A DNA stretch of 6,915 nt. Source: an uncultured Bacilli bacterium. GTDB taxonomy: Bacteria > Bacillota_I > Bacilli_A > RF39 > UBA660. Location: the NCBI GenBank assembly GCA_947853365.1, contig CANTWQ010000026.1, forward strand, positions 1 to 6,915, written 5' to 3'. Positions within the stretch are counted from its first letter, which is position 1, and every line of letters begins with the position of its first letter. Made by a program: the position numbers and the translations under genes. The notes beneath the pieces were generated by a model, which worked only from the letters and a program-made list of their open reading frames with translations, was not told the DNA's origin and did no database searches. Of the stretch, positions 1-5,706 are shown in pieces.

Positions 1-22
1 AGGAAAGTAATCATCAAGGGCG

Positions 23-51
23 TTGACACATACATTTGTTCGTAGTACAAT
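23..51 (+). promoter_or_regulatory. Near-consensus housekeeping promoter upstream of ftsK
   Basis: A perfect -35 box TTGACA lies at 23-28. A 17-bp spacer follows, then a -10 box TACAAT at 46-51, one mismatch from TATAAT. The expected transcription start is near position 58. This is the strongest promoter-like sequence in the window, yet no clear coding sequence starts just downstream, and ftsK has its own -10 box 140 bp further on. It may drive a small RNA, a long ftsK leader, or both. Read from sequence only. Confidence 0.7.
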
Positions 52-57
52 GGTATC

Positions 58-152
58 AATATGCAGACAAATCACGAAATTCCCAAAGGTTTTTGTGAAG
101 TAGAAAGATCTTACCGTGAGGTAAGGTAGGTAAAATTTATTTTACTTTTATT
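58..152 (+). ncRNA. Candidate structured small RNA or ftsK leader RNA
   Basis: About 95 nt lie between a strong promoter and a T-rich stretch, and three consecutive hairpins can be drawn in them. Hairpin 1 pairs 73-79 with 91-97, with an inner CC/GG pair closing a CAAA loop. Hairpin 2 pairs 108-115 with 120-127 (ATCTTACC with GGTAAGGT, one G-T pair) around a GTGA loop, which fits the stable GNRA tetraloop class. Hairpin 3 pairs 130-135 with 140-145 and is followed by TTTTATT. The region matches no RNA family I recognise: it lacks the conserved cores of purine, SAM, c-di-GMP, T-box, SRP, 6S and RNase P RNAs. A 22-codon ORF (61-129) crosses it but has no ribosome binding site. The RNA could also be a cis-acting leader of ftsK. 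Inference from folding by eye. Confidence 0.35.
130..152 (+). terminator. Weak AT-rich hairpin with T-run, possible terminator of the candidate small RNA
   Basis: GTAAAA at 130-135 pairs with TTTTAC at 140-145 around a 4-nt loop, and TTTTATT follows. The stem holds only two G-C pairs, so it would be a poor intrinsic terminator on its own. Partial read-through into ftsK is plausible. Confidence 0.3.
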
Positions 153-188
153 CAAAGGATAAAAAAAATACCCAATATTTAAGAACTT

Positions 189-197
189 TGGTATAAT
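189..197 (+). promoter_or_regulatory. Extended -10 promoter of ftsK
   Basis: TGG followed by TATAAT (192-197) forms a consensus extended -10 element. No -35 box is recognisable 17 bp upstream, where the sequence is TACCCA at 169-174. The start would be near 204, giving a leader of about 16 nt that holds the GGAG ribosome binding site at 209-212. Extended -10 elements can work without a good -35 box. Confidence 0.6.
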
Positions 198-219
198 ATA
201 GTTAGATTGGAGAATCAGT

Positions 220-2496
220 ATGGCAAAGAAGAAGAAAAGAAAAGAAAAAGAGAAAAAAGGATTTGATCATACCGAGGAATTGATTGGTATTATCTTTATT
301 GTTTTAGCAATTTTAAGTATTGTACCAAAACCGTTTGGCTTTGTGGGAGAATTAACCGCTTCTTTTGCCATGTTTTTGGTTGGAACAGGCTATCAAATTT
401 TACTGTTTGCAATGCTCATTGTTGGATGCTATTTGGTATGGAAAAAAGAATGGCCTAACTTTTTTACCAGTCGTTTTATTGGAATATATTGTATTTTGTT
501 AGGTTTTATTGTTTTAGCCCACATCAATTATGTAACGGAAAATAATGGTGATATTTTAGTGGCTATGCGGGAGACCGTTCAAAATTTAATGGCTAATTTT
601 AATCGTATTGCAACCGGAAAAGTAATTACTTTAAATGGGGCAGGTATTATTGGCGCAGTTTTTAGCATCTTATTTACCAAACTGTTTGCAGTAACGGGGG
701 CTTATATCGTATCAGGAATTATCATCGTCGTTGGTATTTTCATGGTAACGGGCTTCTCACTAACAGATAAATTACATGCCTTAGTAGACAAATGGAAAAA
801 TCGTAAGAAGAAAAATAGCAAAGCAGATGAGGAAGATGAGGAAGGAAATTCTGTCATTGTAATGAATCAAGATGCAGAACCGACCGTGGAAGAAAACAAA
901 CCTCTGATCATTCACAGTATCGATGAGTTGAATGATATTTATGAAAAGAAAAAACTACCAGAATTACCTAGTGTCAAAGAAGAAGATAATAAAACTTTGG
1001 AAGAGACACATTCTCTCGATTTTATTGTACCCCACGCCAATCAGAATGAATATAAATTACCGAGTATTCAGCTATTAGAACCAGTGAAAAAGAAGAAACA
1101 AAACAATCAAGCTTTAATCGAAAAAAACATTATGATACTAGAGAAAGTATTGAAGGACTTTGGTATTATTGGAAAAGTGGTTGCCGTTACGGAAGGGCCG
1201 GCGGTAACACAATATGAACTAGAATTAAACTCAGGAACTAAGGTAAGTAAATTACTTAGTTTAAATAAAGAGATCTCGCTTGCATTAGCCAAGAAAGATG
1301 TCCGGATCGAAGCGCCGATTCCAGGGAAATCTACCGTGGGTATTGAAATTGCCAATGAAACGATTTCAATGGTGGGGCTTCGAGAAATTCTAGAGGCCAT
1401 ACCAAAAGCCAAAGAAAAGAGCAAGTTACTTGTTGCGTTAGGTAAAAACATCATGGGAAATCCTGTTTGGTGTGAGATTGATAAAACGCCGCATTTACTT
1501 GTTGCAGGAGCAACGGGATCTGGTAAATCTGTTTGTATTAACTGTATTATTACATCGATTCTCATGCGTACCAAACCCAATGAAGTAAAACTGGTATTGG
1601 TCGATCCGAAGAAAGTAGAATTGAGTAATTATAATGGTATTCCACATTTGTTGATGCCTGTGGTAACGGATCCTAAAAAAGCCAATGTGGCTTTACAAAA
1701 AATTGTCCGAGAAATGGAAAAACGTTATGATGTCTTCAGTGACAAAGGCGTAAAAAATATTGCAACATATAATGAATGGGTCGACCATCAAAATATGACC
1801 AGACGGGAAAGCGAAAAAATTCCTTATATGTATTACATCGTCGTTATCGTCGATGAACTTGCCGATTTGATGTTGGTTGCTAGTAAAGAAGTGGAAGATT
1901 CTATTATGCGTATTACCCAGATGGCTCGTGCGGCTGGAATTCATTTGATTGTCGCTACGCAAAGACCGTCGACCGATGTCATTACGGGTGTTGTGAAAGC
2001 CAACATTCCATCGCGCATTTCCTTTGCCGTCAGTAGCAGTATCGACTCTCGTACGATTCTTGATATGACCGGAGCCGAAAAACTACTAGGAAAAGGAGAT
2101 ATGCTATTTTTGCCAATGGGCGAAAATGCTCCACTACGTGTGCAAGGTGCTTATGTATCCGATGAAGAAATCGAACGTGTTGTCAATGATACGGTGGAAC
2201 AACAAAAGGCCGAATATGACGAAGCATTTACGAACCTATCAAGCAGTGATCGTCCAGGGGTGGATGATGTCAAAGACGAAGAAGAAGAGTATGACGATCC
2301 TCTTTACAATGAAGTGGTGGAATTTGCCATTACCAGTGGCAAGATCAGTGCTTCCTTAATTCAACGAAAATTCCGACTTGGTTATAACCGCGCAGCACGT
2401 ATCATCGATTTATTGGAAGAACGTGGTATTGTCGGTCCCCAAAATGCCAGCAAACCACGGGAAGTTCTCATTAAAAAAGAACCACCCCAAGAATAA
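220..2496 (+). CDS. ftsK: DNA translocase FtsK/SpoIIIE
   Basis: A complete 758-residue protein of the FtsK/SpoIIIE/SftA family, hexameric ATPases that pump double-stranded DNA through the closing division septum. A very basic N-terminus (K/R-rich, residues 3-13) precedes hydrophobic segments at about 21-36, 49-74, 85-103, 140-156 and 158-179. The family usually crosses the membrane four times with both ends cytoplasmic, so one of these probably does not span. A charged linker (about 185-295) follows. The alpha/beta motor starts near residue 313. Walker A is GATGSGKS at 430-437 and Walker B is VIVDE ending at D545-E546. ATQRPS lies at 579-584. A C-terminal winged-helix gamma domain (about 693-752, ending RGIVGP plus a short tail) normally reads polar DNA sequences. 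The length is close to B. subtilis SpoIIIE, and the membrane segments argue against soluble SftA. The ATG at 220 has GGAG at 209-212, 7 nt upstream. Promoter and terminator flank it, so it is probably monocistronic. Identification is firm; whether the host sporulates cannot be told. Confidence 0.97.
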   Translation: MAKKKKRKEKEKKGFDHTEELIGIIFIVLAILSIVPKPFGFVGELTASFAMFLVGTGYQILLFAMLIVGCYLVWKKEWPNFFTSRFIGIYCILLGFIVLAHINYVTENNGDILVAMRETVQNLMANFNRIATGKVITLNGAGIIGAVFSILFTKLFAVTGAYIVSGIIIVVGIFMVTGFSLTDKLHALVDKWKNRKKKNSKADEEDEEGNSVIVMNQDAEPTVEENKPLIIHSIDELNDIYEKKKLPELPSVKEEDNKTLEETHSLDFIVPHANQNEYKLPSIQLLEPVKKKKQNNQALIEKNIMILEKVLKDFGIIGKVVAVTEGPAVTQYELELNSGTKVSKLLSLNKEISLALAKKDVRIEAPIPGKSTVGIEIANETISMVGLREILEAIPKAKEKSKLLVALGKNIMGNPVWCEIDKTPHLLVAGATGSGKSVCINCIITSILMRTKPNEVKLVLVDPKKVELSNYNGIPHLLMPVVTDPKKANVALQKIVREMEKRYDVFSDKGVKNIATYNEWVDHQNMTRRESEKIPYMYYIVVIVDELADLMLVASKEVEDSIMRITQMARAAGIHLIVATQRPSTDVITGVVKANIPSRISFAVSSSIDSRTILDMTGAEKLLGKGDMLFLPMGENAPLRVQGAYVSDEEIERVVNDTVEQQKAEYDEAFTNLSSSDRPGVDDVKDEEEEYDDPLYNEVVEFAITSGKISASLIQRKFRLGYNRAARIIDLLEERGIVGPQNASKPREVLIKKEPPQE

Positions 2497-2525
2497 AGAG
2501 ACGTTTTATAGAGACGTCTCTTTTT
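2495..2525. terminator. Shared terminator between convergent ftsK and the minus-strand peptidase gene
   Basis: AAAGAGACG (2495-2503) pairs with CGTCTCTTT (2515-2523) around an 11-nt loop, and the right arm runs into TTTTT (2521-2525). The hairpin starts inside the ftsK stop codon, and its T-run overlaps the peptidase stop codon (TAA, complement of 2524-2526). Read on the minus strand the same stem is followed by TTATTC, so it could also stop the convergent transcript, less efficiently. GAGACG occurs twice (2498-2503, 2511-2516), and 2511-2520 is itself a palindrome, so an alternative smaller hairpin exists. Confidence 0.8.
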
Positions 2526-3549
2526 ACTTCGTCAATATTTTTATTTCTTGTTTTAAATGTTTCATTCCATCCCATGGAAAACTAACTTGGATTTGTTGTA
2601 AAAAGGAAAGTATATTGTTTTGAGTCGTAGTCGAAAATAAGGAATAGGCATTTTTGGCCGTTTTCGGATCATTTTGATATAAATGATATAAGTCAAGTGC
2701 CGTAAAATAACTGATTAAGTATTGATAGGCATCTTGTAGTTCACTTATGGTTGCTAATGCTTGGTAAGATGCTACTTGTTCGTTAGACATCGCCAACGGA
2801 ATGTGCCAAGTCTTAAGAAAATCTTTCATTTCTTCGATGGTGGTAGGTTCTTGCAAGCGACATCTTGCTTCATGAAGCACTGTCAGATTGGTATCATCCA
2901 TCGCGGTATAGAGATGGTCTACCCGCATATCCCATTTCCAATTTTCTGGATAGCCTTTTTCTTGTATGAGAAAATCAAATAATAAAAGTTCTGTAAAAAG
3001 TGCATCTGCTTCTCTCATGCAATACCATCCTTCATCCCAACTAGAAAAAGGTTGATATTGATGTAGCATATGACAAATTTCATGAACTGTAGTAATGATA
3101 TCATCACTGGTGTTCTGTCGATAGATATGCGCATAATTGTGACCATCGAGTGGATTAAAATAAGTGATTCCAAGGAAATCAGGATCCTGCTTGGTATAGG
3201 AAAGAGAACGAAATTGCAGAAATCGCTGATAATCATGCGTCAAAGTAGCAAAAATATCGATGCCTAACACTTGCTCGTAAAATTGGGATGCCACATCGAT
3301 CAGTTCTTGATCTGTGAAATGACAAGTAGAAAAATCCTCATCCCATGAGAAAGTAGAAATATTTCGTTGTTGATCAAATAGCAATGGCCGACTTTCACGA
3401 AAAGCCTTCTGCAACGTATCATGCAACGTAACTGAAATATCCGATGGTAGATGACCATTTGTTTTATCTTCCATCGTGGATTCGTGATCCTTAAAAACTA
3501 TTTTTCGCATTTGTTCTTGAAATAAATTGAAATTCCAATGATAACACAT
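2524..3549 (-). CDS. Short M3-like (oligoendopeptidase F-like) zinc metallopeptidase
   Basis: A 341-residue protein. HEICH at residues 156-160 is the HExxH zinc site, in the context ITTVHEICHMLH, which resembles the TLAHELGHxxH block of M3 peptidases. READALFTE supplies E180 as probable third zinc ligand, with the E-x6-E spacing (E180, E187) seen after the zinc site in thimet-type peptidases. The stretch at about 275-303 (YQYLISYFTALDLYHLY) resembles the C-terminal Tyr-rich substrate-binding helix of PepF. M3 enzymes are usually about 560-700 residues, so most of the N-terminal half is missing, yet the frame is open and has its own promoter. There is no signal peptide or membrane segment, so it is probably cytoplasmic and acts on peptides. 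Cys replaces the usual Gly within the motif. I place the start at 3549: AAGGTG (3558-3563) sits 8 nt upstream, and the longer TTG (3600) and ATG (3588) starts lie upstream of the predicted transcription start. Substrate unknown; family assignment is by motif only. Confidence 0.7.
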   Translation of the reverse strand: MCYHWNFNLFQEQMRKIVFKDHESTMEDKTNGHLPSDISVTLHDTLQKAFRESRPLLFDQQRNISTFSWDEDFSTCHFTDQELIDVASQFYEQVLGIDIFATLTHDYQRFLQFRSLSYTKQDPDFLGITYFNPLDGHNYAHIYRQNTSDDIITTVHEICHMLHQYQPFSSWDEGWYCMREADALFTELLLFDFLIQEKGYPENWKWDMRVDHLYTAMDDTNLTVLHEARCRLQEPTTIEEMKDFLKTWHIPLAMSNEQVASYQALATISELQDAYQYLISYFTALDLYHLYQNDPKTAKNAYSLFSTTTQNNILSFLQQIQVSFPWDGMKHLKQEIKILTK

Positions 3550-3557
3550 TTCTATAT

Positions 3558-3563
3558 CACCTT
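3558..3563 (-). promoter_or_regulatory. Ribosome binding site deciding the peptidase start
   Basis: On the minus strand AAGGTG sits 8 nt before the ATG at 3549. Neither of the upstream in-frame starts (TTG at 3600, ATG at 3588) has a purine-rich site before it. Confidence 0.65.
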
Positions 3564-3571
3564 GAATTCCT

Positions 3572-3600
3572 ATTGTAGAATGAGCCATAATAAAAGTCAA
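3572..3600 (-). promoter_or_regulatory. Promoter of the M3-like peptidase gene
   Basis: On the minus strand TTGACT (3600-3595) is followed by a 17-bp spacer and TACAAT (3577-3572). Each box has one mismatch to consensus. The predicted start near 3565 leaves a leader of about 16 nt with the ribosome binding site close to its 5' end. The -35 box includes the TTG that would be the start of the longest open frame, which argues against that start. Confidence 0.7.
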
Positions 3601-3623
3601 GAAAAGAAAAACATCGGATATGG

Positions 3624-3652
3624 TTTCTTTCTCGCCAGCAAAATGCTATAAT
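3624..3652 (+). promoter_or_regulatory. Promoter of deoD (extended -10)
   Basis: TGC plus TATAAT (3644-3652) is a consensus extended -10 element. The -35 position 17 bp upstream (3624-3629, TTTCTT) is poor. The predicted start is near 3659, just before the ribosome binding site AAGAAGG (3661-3667). This promoter is back to back with the peptidase promoter: about 23 bp separate the two -35 positions, so the two polymerases or a shared regulator could interfere. It probably also transcribes ymfF-ymfH. Confidence 0.65.
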
Positions 3653-3674
3653 AAAAAAGAAAGAAGGTAAGAAA

Positions 3675-4382
3675 ATGAAAACACCACATATTGAAGCAGA
3701 ACTGGGAGAAATTAGCAAAACCGTTTTGATGCCTGGCGATCCTTTACGGGCAAAATATATTGCGGAACATTTTTTAGAAAACGTCAAACAAGTAAATCGT
3801 GTTCGCAACATCTTAGCGTACACGGGAACCTTTCATGGAAATGAAATCACCGTTTTTGCATCCGGTATGGGAAATCCTAGTATTGGTATCTATGCTTATG
3901 AATTATTTCAATTTTACGGTGTGGAAGAGATTATTCGTATTGGTTCTTGTGGCAGTTATGTTAAAGATTTAAACGTCAAAGATTTGGTTTTGGTTGCAAA
4001 TTCCGTGAGCGATTCTAACTTTGCCAAAAGTTTTTGTAATGATCATAGACAAGTAATACCAAGCAATACCGAATTAGATGCCCGTTTATTAGAAAGTGCC
4101 AACCGCTTACACCATCATCTTTCCATTGCCAATATTTTTTCATCAGATGCCTTCTATCACGTCGATTGTGAAGAATCGCCCCTCATTAAAGAATATGGCT
4201 GCGTAGGCGTAGAAATGGAAACATTTGCACTATTTACCATTGCCGAAAAATTAGGAAAAAAAGCCAGTTGCTTATTGACGGTTTCCGATTCTTTCGTAAC
4301 AAAACAAGAATTGACCAGTGAAGAACGCGAAAAAAATATGCTCGATATGATCGAAATAGCACTATCAATAAATGATAAATAA
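3675..4382 (+). CDS. deoD: Purine nucleoside phosphorylase, DeoD type
   Basis: A 235-residue protein matching the hexameric bacterial PNP family. It splits purine (deoxy)ribonucleosides with phosphate into free base and (deoxy)ribose-1-phosphate in cytoplasmic purine salvage. It aligns almost end to end with E. coli DeoD as I recall that sequence. TPHIEAE carries the His (H5) lent to the neighbouring active site. MPGDPLRAKYIAE (from M19) holds the phosphate-binding Gly21 and Arg25. IRIGSCG has Arg88 and the phosphate-binding Ser. GVEMET (178-183) binds the ribose, and TVSD contains the catalytic Asp205, with its partner Arg218 in SEER. All key residues are intact and the length is typical. 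The ATG at 3675 is supported by AAGAAGG 7 nt upstream. No terminator lies between deoD and ymfF, so the three genes may be co-transcribed, although a functional link to the M16 pair is not obvious. No other deo-operon gene is nearby. Confidence 0.95.
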   Translation: MKTPHIEAELGEISKTVLMPGDPLRAKYIAEHFLENVKQVNRVRNILAYTGTFHGNEITVFASGMGNPSIGIYAYELFQFYGVEEIIRIGSCGSYVKDLNVKDLVLVANSVSDSNFAKSFCNDHRQVIPSNTELDARLLESANRLHHHLSIANIFSSDAFYHVDCEESPLIKEYGCVGVEMETFALFTIAEKLGKKASCLLTVSDSFVTKQELTSEEREKNMLDMIEIALSINDK

Positions 4383-4414
4383 ATTAGTAAAAATGACATA
4401 TACTAAATGGGGAC

Positions 4415-4420
4415 AAGGAG
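4415..4420 (+). promoter_or_regulatory. Ribosome binding site deciding the ymfF start
   Basis: AAGGAG, a full Shine-Dalgarno core, lies 8 nt before the ATG at 4429. The longer in-frame ATG at 4372 lies inside the end of deoD without a comparable site, and its extra 19 residues do not resemble the family N-terminus. Confidence 0.85.
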
Positions 4421-4428
4421 AAAAAATC

Positions 4429-5706
4429 ATGAAATATAAAAAAATAAAATACGGATCAAATGATATTACGTTGATTCAAACCGATAAGTTTAAAACCATC
4501 ACGATTCGTGTAACCCTGCGTACGAAGATGAAAAAAGAAGATATTACGAAACAGATTTTATTAGGGAACCTTTTATTAGAAGGTACCAAAAAATATCCAA
4601 GTAAGCGATTATTGTCATTACGTACCGAAGAATTATATAATGTTGGAGTCCAGATGTCTTGTAAGAGAACGGGAATATTTAATAATATCAACATCACGAT
4701 GACCTTATTGGACGAAAAATATACGGAACCAGGAATGTTTGAAAAAAGTATCGAGTTGTTAAGTGAAATTCTCTTTCAACCAAATATTCAAGACAATCGT
4801 TTTGATGAAAAGATTGTCACCATTGGAAAAGATAATTTGAAAACGACGATTGCATCTATCAAAGAATCCCCAGGAGCATATGCCAATATGCGCATGTTAG
4901 AGGAAATGGCCCCCAATACGCCGCTTTCCTATCGAAGCGTTGGTTATCTAGAGGATTTAGAAGCCATTACCGCCGAAAATATGGCAACTTACTATCATGA
5001 ATTGATGAAGGAAGCATCTTTTGATATTTATGTTTTAGGAAATATTGATTTTGCGCAAACAGAAAAGTTAATCAAGCAATATTTTCAACTGACAACTTTT
5101 AAAAAAGAGCACTTGAAAGCAGAACTTATGTTACCCTTTACAACTGCAAAAGTAAAAGAGTACCAAGAATTATCCCCAATGACACAATCAAAACTGGTCA
5201 TTGGATGTCGAACCAAAGAAATGGATCCATTTGAAAAAAACTATGTCTGGAATTTATATAGTATTATTTTAGGAGGAAGTCCGGATTCGAAATTCTTTTT
5301 AAACATTAGAGAAAAGTATTCTCTTGCTTATTATGTAACATCGTCCATTCGTAGACTAGATTCCATTATGGTCTTACAAGCCGGGATCGATGCCAAAAAC
5401 TTTAAGAAAACAGTTGCTTTAATCGAACACGAAATGGATGATATGAAAAAAGGTAATTTTACCGAAGAAGATATCGACAAGGCGAAAAAGACTTATCAAA
5501 ATGCCATCCAAGAAATTATGGATTCGCCACAAGCCATCATTGAATCATATGTTTCGATGAACCTTTCGGATATCGAACCGTTGGAAGAAAGAAAAGAAAA
5601 AATCACAGAAGTAACCAAAGAAGATATTGTAAAGCTCGCAACCAAAATAAAGATAGATACGATTTATCTATTAAAAGGAAAGGAAGTGCCTGATGAAGAA
5701 AATTGA
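4429..5706 (+). CDS. ymfF: M16-fold peptidase-like protein YmfF, non-catalytic partner
   Basis: A 425-residue protein with the two-domain M16 (insulinase/processing-peptidase) fold, close to the B. subtilis YmfF length. The zinc-binding HxxEH motif is absent: the equivalent helix near residues 45-53 reads LGNLLLEGT, so the protein should not bind catalytic zinc. It retains the second-domain block FFLNIREKYSLAYY (R294 with Y301/Y302), corresponding to the Arg-Tyr pair that M16 enzymes use to hold substrate. It therefore probably completes the active chamber for YmfH. There is no signal peptide, so a cytoplasmic location is likely. It starts 46 nt after deoD without a terminator and overlaps ymfH by 14 nt, so translational coupling is likely. 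Databases name this family EF-P 5-aminopentanol modification-associated (spelled YfmF); the molecular role is not shown here. Paralogous M16 pairs also serve in peptide maturation (AlbE/AlbF), but no bacteriocin genes are visible. Confidence 0.85.
   Translation: MKYKKIKYGSNDITLIQTDKFKTITIRVTLRTKMKKEDITKQILLGNLLLEGTKKYPSKRLLSLRTEELYNVGVQMSCKRTGIFNNINITMTLLDEKYTEPGMFEKSIELLSEILFQPNIQDNRFDEKIVTIGKDNLKTTIASIKESPGAYANMRMLEEMAPNTPLSYRSVGYLEDLEAITAENMATYYHELMKEASFDIYVLGNIDFAQTEKLIKQYFQLTTFKKEHLKAELMLPFTTAKVKEYQELSPMTQSKLVIGCRTKEMDPFEKNYVWNLYSIILGGSPDSKFFLNIREKYSLAYYVTSSIRRLDSIMVLQAGIDAKNFKKTVALIEHEMDDMKKGNFTEEDIDKAKKTYQNAIQEIMDSPQAIIESYVSMNLSDIEPLEERKEKITEVTKEDIVKLATKIKIDTIYLLKGKEVPDEEN

Noticed and set aside
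1..45. Open reading to a TAG in frame 1 (ending DTYICS), and to a TGA at 24-26 in frame 3, as the tail of an upstream gene.
   Set aside because: Only 14 and 7 codons are visible, neither is recognisable, and the frame 1 stop lies next to the -10 box. One of them may be a real gene end, but the window does not allow a choice.
41..75. A tRNA-like D-arm sequence (GTAGTACAATGGTA).
   Set aside because: No anticodon stem, T-arm or acceptor stem can be paired around it, and it overlaps a good -10 box.
61..129. A 22-codon ORF starting with ATG at 61 inside the candidate small RNA.
   Set aside because: There is no ribosome binding site, the ATG would be nearly leaderless, and the region is better explained by hairpins. 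A leaderless small peptide cannot be fully excluded.
1107..1962. Minus-strand open frames inside ftsK (157 and 89 codons).
   Set aside because: They lie opposite highly conserved motor-domain sequence, have no recognisable domains and are shadows of ftsK.
3557..3823. An 88-codon minus-strand frame across the deoD start.
   Set aside because: It runs through the divergent promoters and opposite the conserved DeoD N-terminus, and resembles no known protein.
4376..4404. A possible separate promoter for ymfF (TATACT at 4399-4404).
   Set aside because: There is no -35 box or TG extension at a proper distance, so co-transcription with deoD is the simpler reading.
4372..4428. A longer ymfF start at 4372 overlapping the end of deoD.
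   Set aside because: The ATG at 4429 has AAGGAG at proper spacing and gives the expected family length; the upstream residues look non-coding.
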